This document shows, one piece after another, positions 35,252-44,670 of a DNA stretch of 64,000 nt. The notes beneath the pieces are model-generated. The model saw nothing but the letters and a program-made list of their open reading frames with translations, had not been told where the DNA came from and did no database searches. The translations under genes and the position numbers were made by a program. This stretch comes from Skeletonema tropicum (Eukaryota; Bacillariophyta; Thalassiosirophyceae; Thalassiosirales; Thalassiosiraceae): NCBI GenBank assembly GCA_037178625.1, contig CM074133.1:682001-746000 (forward strand), in the 5' to 3' direction. Each line of letters begins with the position of its first letter. Within the stretch, counting starts at the first letter, position 1.

Positions 35252-35937
35252 AGTAATGGCAGAGTAGTAATCGAATTGAATAATATTTTGACAAAAAAAT
35301 ATGAGAGGTCAAAAACAATGTTGTTGAGGAAAGGCGAAAAATACTGCCAGAAGCAAAATGAAGCAGACCAAGGCAACATATATTGATTCCTATGTTGAAA
35401 TATCTTACAAAATATCGACTTCGACCACATCATCACCAACAGATACCACAGAGAACACACGTGCACGTGCAGAATATTTGACCACATCATCATCACCAAT
35501 AGATGACACGAAGAAGAACACGCGGACAGAATATCAGTGTCAACTTGACAGATATAGAGAACTGTGATGGGCAAAAGACGTGAAGAAAAACACATCATCA
35601 GAGCGATCTAGCTGTGCTCTAATAGCCCTATTGGCTTGTTGCAGATAAAATGTAACACAATACACACCTTACAAAGTAAATCGGATAAATTATCGGACAA
35701 TTTTTTTTTTTGAGAATGGCTTATAAAAACAATACTAATTCCTACGTGTAAAATATCCTGATGTGTCATGATCAAACTGACATCATCATTCCTTCTAAGG
35801 AACTTCAAGAAGACACCACATCATCGCATCACCGAACTTCCAGCCAGACACAAGAGCGAGACAGCGCAGCACCGACCAGCTACGATATCGAAGCGCAAAC
35901 ATAACAAAAAAAAAACATCAAAAAACATAACATCATC
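35252..35937. promoter_or_regulatory. Divergent intergenic region between the MBD and 1132-aa genes
   Basis: 686 bp separate two start codons facing away from each other, so promoters of both genes should lie here. A repeat pair is present: CCACATCATCACCA-type words at about 35425 and 35480, with the palindrome CACGTGCACGTG at 35459-35470. No TATA box can be assigned with confidence. Confidence 0.45.
35459..35470. promoter_or_regulatory. CACGTG palindrome in the divergent promoter
   Basis: CACGTGCACGTG is a double E-box/G-box word, self-complementary over 12 bp, midway between the two divergent genes. A regulatory role is an inference from position only. Confidence 0.35.
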
Positions 35938-38900
35938 ATGACAACAACAACAAGAGCTTCCGCCGCCGTCGAAGCTAATACAAAAAAAGCTGCAAACGAC
36001 GATTCCAACCAAGATGCCACCACAACGACGGCGACCATGCCGCCAAATGATGCTGCTGAATGTGTTGCCGACACCGCTGCAAACAAGCCCATCAACAACA
36101 CGGAAGCGTCGTCCATCAAACCCAGCAAGAATGTCAACGAGCACATCGCTACATTAGATATCAACGAAAAGGAGAGGAAGGATCTGTTCGATTCGCACGT
36201 TACCAAAGCATCAACAGTGCACATGGCTTTTGGTGTTGTATTGTGTTTCGTCAACATTACAGACGGCAACATAATCAACCTGAACGTTAACCAGGCAGCT
36301 CCACAAGACAAGAGGATTGACACTCTACTAAAATCCTTTACAACGCATTCAGAAACAGAAATGAAATCATTCAGCAACGACAAAATGGTCGCTTATTTCT
36401 GTTGTAAATCTGGCTTCGACAAAAAGGACTTCAATAGCTATGTAAGTGTTCAAAACTGCGTCGTTTCAAAATAAATTTGTGTTGACAGCAAAATTATTCT
36501 GAACTAACTCGAAGAGGACAGTCGAAATAAAAATGTAATGAGTTCAAATTTATTACGTTCATGTCACTAACAACCCAATCTTGTATTCATTGTCACAATG
36601 CAATTCATCCACAGGAATTAAGCGAAACTGTGTCGGCCTTTGAAACTGCTCTTAATGGAGTAAACAAATCAGGTAAAATGAGTGTGAGTCCATTTGCAGT
36701 GAACGAAGCTGTAACAAATTTTATAGCAACTATCCGCAAAGCATCGATCGAAAGTACCGAGATCAAGGAAGCTCTTAAAGCTGATGTTACAACAGTGAAC
36801 GGTCAAAAAACACTACTCCGTATCGCAAGAAAGAACGGATGGTTCAAAAAAGGAGAGGAAGACAGGGTTCAAGCAGCTGACAGAGATGGGGTCGATGGCA
36901 TGTTGATATTCCGCGATGCATTCAGTAGCGCCTTGTCGTTCTTTTGGGCTAGCGTTGAAGGCAATCATCGCGTAATCACTGGTGCATCTGCTCTGTTTAA
37001 ATGCAAACCCAGACATGATTCACCCATCAAGATTGCGAGGAGAGGGGAAGATCATTTCTTGACAGGTCAAGATATAGGCGTTGAGTCAGTTGACCCATTG
37101 GAAGAACTACACGCTGGTAGTACATCACTGGTCACTCATTTCCAAACTCCGATATATGTCGACGTACTCGGGTCCAAATTACAAGCAACAGAGCTTGCTA
37201 CAGCAAAGACACTCGAGAGGCAGCTACTACTCTCCATTAGTAAGACAATTGCAGATGAAAAACATGCATCGTCTCAAGCAACACTAGCTATTAGGTACTC
37301 TCAAGTAGCAATCAGGTTTTCACCCGACAAAAACAAAATCGCACAAAAGTCTGACGGTTCGTTCTACTGCGATGGCGAGGAAATCGAGGAGAAGTCCAAC
37401 AAAGATATTCTCGACCCGAAAGATGGTGCTTTTCAATCAAACAACATACTGAACGACTATGTCAACGACTCATCTCCGTTTGGAGAACCTCTCAAACGAG
37501 TACTGTCCACACTACACTTCAAAGAGGAAGACACAGACGCTAGGATCGACTTGCCTGCATGGATGAACGCAAACACAGCTATGCTAAATGCAGAAGCGAA
37601 GAGTGTGAAGAGAGCAATGTCTGAACTAATTGGAACTGCCAATGCGACAGTCATGAGCTTCTCAGAGAGGGAGAAGCGGGCGTTACTCCTATGTAACAAA
37701 TTCTACGGCAACACTAACAAACCTATGGTAAAGCTGAACGAGAAACTCGCTGAAGAATTGGGATTGGATTTGCCAGAGTTGTTCGATCCAGATTCAGAGA
37801 AGAGCATCGACCTGACTGTCCTACACTTCATTACAGAATGGATGATAGCGGCAAACATGAACAACAACCTCGACCTACTCCAACAGGCCTTGGATTCGCT
37901 CAGTCGGGAACTTTCAAATATGGGAGAGAAGGTTGTGAAAGAATGTCTAGGTAAGCAGCAACCAAGAATAAATTTGTCGTCAATGCATTTTTATGTCGCG
38001 ACAAATCTAATCAAGTTTACACTTCTATACCATAGCTCGCTGCTACGGTTTGTTGACTGTACGTGCAATAGCGATGGTACAGATCATTGGCTATTCGTAC
38101 TTCGACAAGCAAGGACGAAATAACCTCCAGAAGAAGAAAGAATTGGAACAAAGCGTTCAGAAAACATACAACAAGAATGGATTGGGTGAGATGATGAGAT
38201 TACAATTGGTGTACGAGTTCTTGGAAATTTACGAGAAATATGGGCTAAACTCAAGTATTGCCGAGATTCATTTCACGAACAAAAACAGTGAGCTCTTTCC
38301 GAAACAATTCAAAAGGTATCTGACTGAAACCAAATCTGAACAAAGAAGCGATGACAGAGTTCGGAAAGCTTTCGCTTCTGCTATGCAGTCCTTGAAGGGA
38401 GGAAATGATATTAGAACATGGCCGAAACTGTTCAACAGCAAGCGAACCGAGACCCCAAAGAACCTCGAACTAGCATTATTGTTATTGTTCGGTGGCACCA
38501 TGCGTATTAGGATGACATGTGACGTGTTATCAAAAAACCAGGAGGACGCGTTGGAAGTGGCAAAGCTAGAACTCGGTGATATTGAGTTTCATGAAAGAGA
38601 AGACGCACCTCTCTCGAACCAGTTCTGTACGAAGAAGGCATCAGCTAAAAACGACAAGCCAACACCTATGAAATTGGAAGACATCACTGGCGGACAGGGA
38701 GCAAGGAACTTAAGTGACGTTTGCAATGCTATGTTTGATGGAGAGACATATGAAGGCGGTATTATGATGGAGAATAATGATTTGATAGCGGCCATCAACG
38801 AAAAGTACAAGAAAAAGAAGAAGAGGAAGGCAGCCGAAACACCCGACGGAGCAAGCAAGAAAGCAAAGCCTACAAATGCAACGCAGGAAAATATTGACTC

Positions 38901-39594
38901 AGTGGATGAGAAAAGCGAAAAACAACAAGAGGAAGAGAAAGAAGATCCAGTGGACGACGAGCAAGCGTTGATTACTGTGACTACCAGTCATGAAGTGGGA
39001 ACTACTGGTAACGACGAGGATGACAAGACATTTGTTAGCAAACGAATGATGGATTTGGGACTGAATTGGAATGCTCTATCCGAGGAAGATCAATTGTCAT
39101 TGGTACAGGACCTCAAAAACTATTTTACTACAGTAATTGTTGATGGCAATGAGAACTACGGACAAGAACAAAAGTACTACGATGAACACTTGGCTGGGAT
39201 GATTCTAGGTGACTACAAAAGCGACATTACTACAATGAGAGAAGTATTGGATAATGCGTACAAAAACGCAAAAAACAGAAAAAAAAATGAGTACAGCAGA
39301 GACGTTGGTAGAATCGGCTTGAACAAGAAAGAGAGGCAGATGTGGAAGGACTGGGAAAACAACTACGGCTCAGACACAATTACTGTACGTGATAAGATGC
39401 TCAATTTTGCAGAAACGCTAAACATTCAGGTCACACTTATCAGTGCGATGGGTACAGACTGGAGCACAGAAGTACTTGGAGAAGAAGGAGAGCTGCCAGC
39501 TTTGACAATTCTAGCGAAAACCACCAGCACTGAACTTCAAAACGACAGTACCACGAATTACTATTACTACGTGCCAGAAAATCCAAGTGAATGA
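35938..39594 (+). CDS. 1132-aa protein of the Helitron-like element, possible degenerate OTU-like tail
   Basis: Three exons (35938-36441, 36615-37950, 38036-39594) join in phase to 1,132 codons. The N terminus is Ala/Thr/Asn-rich. The middle (about residues 170-620) is mostly helical by composition, with no known motif. A Lys-rich nuclear-signal-like stretch KKKKKRKAAE and an acidic run precede the C terminus. The last 110 residues, with WENNYGSDTITVRDKMLNFA and a closing NYYYYVP, resemble the C-terminal half of OTU cysteine protease domains in plant transposons (wGD-iTL-A-A). I do not see the N-terminal DGDC active site, so activity is doubtful. A structural capsid-like or DNA-binding role is not excluded. 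Confidence 0.7.
36468..36500 (+). repeat. Intron hairpin 6 (first intron of the 1132-aa gene)
   Basis: AAAATAAATTTGTG, a short loop, GCAAAATTATTCTG. A second decayed version follows at 36526-36558 in the same intron (36442-36614). Confidence 0.75.
37967..38011 (+). repeat. Intron hairpin 7 (second intron of the 1132-aa gene)
   Basis: AATAAATTTGTC, a loop of about 20 bases, GCGACAAATCTAAT. It fills half of the 85-bp intron 37951-38035. Confidence 0.7.
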
Positions 39595-39762
39595 GAACAA
39601 CCGGAACTGGTACAATATGGGGAAAATCACAGCATCGAACGTAGAACGAATTACTATGACTGTGTGCCAGAAGATCCAAGAGTGTGAGCCTAACAAGGAC
39701 TGGTACAATACAGGGACAATTACGAATAGTTATAGTGCTAAATATTAAAACAAAGAACTAAC

Positions 39763-40655
39763 TTAAAGCGCAACTTCGTCAATTTCGGAAAATAGACTTT
39801 CTATCCTTTGAGGCTGCACACATGACTGCAGAAAATACCTAACTTGAGACTCGAGAAGATCTGCAACAGAACGTATATTGCGAGCATCAAAATCAAAAGG
39901 AACAGATGTAGAGAGGCAAGTTGCCAACGCGTAGATATCTAAAAGAAGAAGAAGGATATCTGCTACTGGATCTCTAACTGCTATAATGCGACGAAGAAAC
40001 TGAAGCTTATGCCGAAAAAGATGAACTTGTTCATTACTGAACTTGACCGCAGAGCTCATAGCACGTCGTGGCCTGTCACCGTATATGCCTACTTTGTTGT
40101 ATTTATGACGCAAAAAGACGTCAATTTCTGATATAGCGCTGTACACAATATCACAGCTGCTTAAAGAATCACGATGTAAAGAACATAATACACATCTCCG
40201 ACGATGAATCATCTGGGAACAGCTGGAGCAAAGTGATGAAGGCAATCTCCTAACTAAGCAAATGTGAGAGTACACACCTTTATTGAAAACATCATTAAAT
40301 CTTTTCACCTCTAGTACATACCAACCGGACTGCATGATAACAACATCCCAGAAGCGCCAAAACGCTATGTCACCCAGCACTCGATACCTCAGAGCGAACT
40401 GACGAGCAAATTGGGTTCGAATCAAGATGCCACCGCATACATGGAACACATTTAGCGATCTACGATCAAGACCGAAAAATACTGACACGTCGATGTTGCC
40501 CAAGATGTGAAGATTTGAACTAGACCATGATAAATCATTGACATTACAGAAATTGCTGCCCGCTGGGTTGCAATTATAGTTACTGAGAGCCATGATCATG
40601 GACACCAGCTTGTAACGGTGTATCGGACGTTTCACACATCGTCGTCGAACGCTAA
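39763..40655 (-). CDS. Cys-cluster protein of the Helitron-like element, hypothetical
   Basis: About 295 codons follow a probable 3' splice site near 40650 (ATCTTAG); the open frame upstream to 40878 is hydrophobic and probably intronic. A CSSCSQMIHRRRCVLC segment gives a CX2C-X9-CX2C arrangement compatible with a zinc-binding site. I recognise no family. A first exon may lie upstream toward 40900, where the minus strand has a GTGAGTG donor-like word. It is convergent with the 1132-aa gene: their stop codons are 169 bp apart. Confidence 0.5.
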
Positions 40656-40928
40656 GATCTAAAGATGAATATAGAAATGTCATAACAAGTAACAAGAATG
40701 AACACAGTAGAACTGTGAAATGAGAAGCAACATAAAAGCCCAACAAAATGACGCCAAATAACATGTGTATCACATCGGCGAGATGACGAGAAACACACAA
40801 AAGCAGGAAAGAAATGAAAAGCTCCAAACTACGTAGAAATGAGTACTTGCTAACACCTAACACAAAAATAATGAACACACACTCACTAGCCTACCAAGGA
40901 ATGCTACACTCCAGAGCAAACAAACAAG

Positions 40929-41240
40929 ATGTACAAACAGAATAATAAGGATATCCAGTGGAGCTCCTTACAGACTGTCCTTGGAATGGAGCTACCAATC
41001 TATACAAAAACGCAACTTCGAAATCTTATGATAGAAGAACAACAGAGCAAAACAAGAGCAAAGATAGCTATTACAAAAAGGATAGAGAAAGAAAGAGAGG
41101 CAAAGCAAGAAGATATAATGAGGCACTATGGCACAACAATACATACACCAAAATGGTACTACTTCAAAGAGACCCGAAACGAAACTAACATTCCAGGGAC
41201 AATAATGTACATCGTATCAAAAACGGCACACCCGATCTAA
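40929..41240 (+). CDS. Small Lys/Glu-rich ORF, doubtful
   Basis: 103 codons, charged and Gln-rich, with no domain and no visible intron hairpin. It may be a small accessory gene or chance; the 350 bp downstream (41241-41590) hold nothing I can identify. Confidence 0.25.
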   Translation: MYKQNNKDIQWSSLQTVLGMELPIYTKTQLRNLMIEEQQSKTRAKIAITKRIEKEREAKQEDIMRHYGTTIHTPKWYYFKETRNETNIPGTIMYIVSKTAHPI

Positions 41241-41594
41241 CCAATCAAAGGCATAAAACTGACGAACGCTAAGTGACTGCTGAGTCGATATCTAGAAAAA
41301 CTATCAAAGTTATGCCTAGCGCTACCAATATTGATGAAAAATGCAGTAACAAGCCTTAGCTGGAACAAGTACATGTGAATATCAAATAGTAGCGAAGTAA
41401 AAAATAAATAAGTGCGAGAGACCAACTCGTTAAAATATTCTAAAGAGTAGCACAGCAAAACTCCCCTCCATTTAACTCGTAGCCAATGACAGAACCATTC
41501 AAATGTCTTGCCATCAATTCTTGACGGCTTCGGCCTCTATCCTATCTTGACTTGATGCTGCATCCATAAAAGATTCAAATGAACTATAATATTC

Positions 41595-41627
41595 AAAATA
41601 ATTTTGACATCATAACAAATTTATGTT
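41595..41627 (-). repeat. Hairpin 8, first unit of a 103-bp tandem duplication
   Basis: The minus strand reads AACATAAATTTGTT, five bases, GTCAAAATTATTTTG. The hairpin plus about 70 bp of flank repeats with a 103-bp offset at 41698. Confidence 0.75.
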
Positions 41628-41698
41628 ACAACAACAAGCATTGCAGAGCAACTTTATAGACGGATACATTACAAAAAAAATCCAAATCGAAATCCACA

Positions 41699-41731
41699 GA
41701 ATAATTTTGTCATCATGACAAATTTATGTTA
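41699..41731 (-). repeat. Hairpin 9, second unit of the tandem duplication
   Basis: AACATAAATTTGTC, five bases, GACAAAATTATTCTG on the minus strand, about 60 bp inside the right asymmetric repeat. Compensating bases are visible against hairpin 8 (TT/GT versus TC/GA at the stem top). Confidence 0.75.
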
Positions 41732-41788
41732 CAACAACAAGCATTGCAGAGCAAATTAATAGACGGGTACATTGCGCAAAAAAAAACA

Positions 41789-41803
41789 GGCCCCGAGGGC
41801 CCG
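41789..41803 (-). repeat. Right asymmetric terminal inverted repeat
   Basis: GGCCCCGAGGGCCCG is the reverse complement of the left repeat, sited about 60 bp before the right end. The terminal segment 41804-41861 is GC-rich (GCGCCGCAC ... GCTGCGCGC) and may fold back on itself. Confidence 0.75.
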
Positions 41804-41861
41804 CGCCGCACTTCACACCATACACAACATGCACTCACAAATCGCTGCGCGCACCATTTCA

Positions 41862-44649
41862 TTGTTGTTGGACCAATTAAATCGCAATGGAGCGTCTGCC
41901 ATGGAACAACGATCGCATCCTTAGGAGGAAGTTGACCGTACTTACGCTTGCGTGCCTTAGATTTCTGACACCTGGGACAATATTTACACAATCTACGGAT
42001 TTGTGCACTCATGCCACGCCAATACATGACGGCGCCGATAGTACCTTCCATACGGTCAGTACCAGGATGTTGCAGATAGTGGTGATACCACATAAGAACT
42101 TTAGATTGCAGCTTCTCAGGGATGATGAGCTTCGGACGAGCCGAAGGTCTGTCCTTTCGAACCAAGACAACAGTGTTGTCTATGATCATCTTCTGATTAC
42201 GACTGTCGGCACCAGGCCGTTCGAAAATGTGCTTCATCTTTGGATCTTCCCGTTGGGCATCTGCTATCTCCTTGACGGTGACTGGGTAAATTTCCTCGTC
42301 ATCGGCTGCTGAATTTGCAAACACATGTGACATGCAATCCTTTGGCTCTATCACATCTTCTCTATCCAGAACACACTCATCATCGTTTTGATAATGAGAG
42401 AAGAGAGAGACCAGCTTATTCCACTTGCGGTGAGAATATTCAGACCTGAAGTTCCCTTTGCTGTCGAGTTCGTCTTCTGGATGAGGGTTGATTTTTGGGC
42501 AATAATCTAATCGACTAATGGCATCAGCAACGGTATTATCAACACCCTTGATGTACCTAATGTCGGCTCCATACTCATTGAGGAGTAGATTCCATCTCTG
42601 CACTCTGTCAGAGGTGCTGCCTAAGCTATCTCGAACGAGATTCTGATGATCTGTATAAATCACCAGCTTCTGTCCAAGCAGCATACCTTTGAATTCTTTC
42701 AAGAGTTCGACGATAGAAAGCAATTCAAGTTCCGTCACAGTGTACTTCATTTGCGCGGCAGTTAACTTCCGGCTGAAAAAGGCAATGGGACGGTTATTTT
42801 GCGTAATCACTCCCCCAAGCTGGCGAGTTGAAGCATCAGTAAAGATAGTGAACTCTTCACCGAAGTTCGGGTAGGCCAGGATAACATCTCGGGCGATTAC
42901 CTTCTTGATCTCATCAAAAGCATCCTGATGAACCTGCTCCCACCGCCACGGCGGCTTCTTTTTGGTAGAGCGTTTAGTGGTTCCACATTCTCCAACTAGA
43001 TCAGTGAGTGGAGCGAGGAGCTGTGTTCTTGACACCCACAAGTCACGGTAATACTGAATAATACCGAGGCAACGTCGAAGATCTTTCACGTTACGAGGTG
43101 GTTTGAGAGCAAGGATAGCGGCGACTTTGGAATGTTGTGGTGCAATTCCTTGTTTGGTGAGATGATACCCAAGGTAATCAATCTCTACGGCTGCGAATTT
43201 ACTTTTGGCTGCGTTGACTTGCAGACCAGCGTCGCTTAATTTTTGTAATACCACGTCGAGTTTCTCCAGGTGGTCTTCAAAGGTTCCTTTGGATAGGCAG
43301 AGCAAATCATCAATGTAAGCCTGCACGTAGTCCAACTCAGCAAAGAGTGAACTCATTTTACTTTGGAAGATGTCCGGGCTACAAGCAACTCCCATTGGAA
43401 GTCTTTTGTACCTGTAAATTCCCCAAGGAAATACAATGGCGCAAATCTTCATCGTCTCGAGATCAAGCTTCAAATGGTAATATCCCATATTGAGATCAAT
43501 CGCTGAGGCAAAAGTAAAGCCTTCCATCTGTTGCAACATACCCGATACCTTAGGAAGCGGGAAGGGGCGTCGCACTAGCGCTTTGTTAAGCTGGCGGAAG
43601 TCGGAGAGGAAGCGGACTGTGCCGTCTGACTTAGGAATAATAAAAGATGGACTGAGCCAGTCTGCTTGTTGTACCTGCTCCAGAACTCCTATATCAATTA
43701 AGCGTTGAAGTTCTTTCATAATTGTTGCTTTGTGTATCTGTGGGACATCAAACGGTCTACCACGGAACGGTTTCACATCTGGCTTAAGCTCAAAATGGAC
43801 TTCCTCACCTTTCCATTCACCGAGAGATTCGCTAAACATCTTCTCATGTTTCTTGAGTAAGTTGAGTAGTTGAAGTCTCTGCATTCTGGAGAGATGAGAG
43901 CAATTTTCATCGACGATCTTTTCTAGATCGGCGGCTTCATACTTGGCATCCAAAATCTTGACGGCTCTATCAGTCTCCTCTTTAGTTGACTGAGGCTCTA
44001 GGGCTTCATTATAGATGTTCATCAAGACGTTTTCATCTTTGAATTCGTCCTTGTTTTTCATAGGACGGGAGATGCCATCAATTTCAAGGACTTTCTCTTT
44101 GAAATGCATAGTAACTCCCCAAGCATGAAGGGTTTTAACACCAATAATGGCGTCGTATTGAACGCTCCTCCTGTTGTGGATGCGTCTGATGTCAGCAGTA
44201 CAAGACATAATCTTACTTTGAGAATACTCCGGAAGCAAGAAAGATAGTTCTGCGACTTCGCTTGTGTTGAACTGGCCATTGGACGTGGTCCACACATTTG
44301 GATGAGCTAGAGGTATAGGGTCAAAAGCCTTTACTTCTTCATCGGGCAGAAAGATGATGTCATCATCTGCACCGGAGTCAAGTAATAAAACCAAGGGGCG
44401 TGAGTTACGGTTTCCCTTCTTGGTCAGGGACGCTGCGACAACAACAGTCTTAAGTCCATTTCCCCTGATTACTTTTTGACGAAGCGATGCGTGCATGTCT
44501 TTTACACCGCTCCAATCGGGTATGACACCTTTAATCGGCGAATGGTCAAGGTTATACAAATCAAAATCGATAGTATTAGGTTTCCTTCGTTTAACTGAAC
44601 GTTCATAAGAATCAGATTCATTATTTAGTTTTAAGTTTCTATTTTCCAT
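41862..44649 (-). pseudogene. pol: Gypsy pol, 5' part: protease, RT, RNase H, integrase N-terminus
   Basis: Aspartic protease LLLDSGADDD (about residues 88-98), reverse transcriptase with YIDDLLCL (about 443-450) and the upstream LNMGYYHLKL, RNase H FTIFTDAST (about 595-603), and the integrase zinc module HHYLQHP ... CKYCPRCQ (about 853-895) occur in that order, followed by the first catalytic Asp in DLIGP. The frame then runs about 50 codons into the Helitron-like element and stops at 41713. In this copy the integrase is split, so it cannot transpose on its own. It lies in the same frame as gag, separated by one TGA. Confidence 0.95.
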
Positions 44650-44670
44650 TCGAGTGTCGGACCCAATGAT

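Larger units (their letters stand above)
23423..41861. mobile_element. 18.4-kb Helitron-like element (Helitron2/Helentron type)
   Basis: The flanks GATTTAA and TTGTTGTTGG rejoin to the uninterrupted integrase codons without any duplicated base, placing the insertion between A and T (equally, T and T because of one ambiguous T). A 13-bp inverted repeat GGCCCTCGGGGCC lies 2 bp from the left end and its complement about 60 bp inside the right end: the asymmetric terminal repeats known for Helitron2/Helentron elements. No CTRR 3' end is present. The element encodes HUH Rep and PIF1 helicase in one gene, plus an MBD-domain protein, a 1132-aa protein and a Cys-cluster protein. Shared intron hairpins tie all these genes to one element. 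Confidence 0.88.

Noticed and set aside
39440..39708. Overlapping minus-strand frames near 39.5-39.7 kb
   Set aside because: They overlap the end of the 1132-aa gene and a local duplication around 39570-39690; no domain.
23423..41861. An integrated giant virus, virophage or Polinton
   Set aside because: I see no capsid, packaging ATPase, protein-primed polymerase or integrase in it; Rep-helicase and the ends indicate a Helitron-like element.
23423..41861. Canonical Helitron with 5' TC and 3' CTRR
   Set aside because: A 5' TC can be read, but the right end is TTTCA with no CTRR; asymmetric repeats fit Helitron2/Helentron better.
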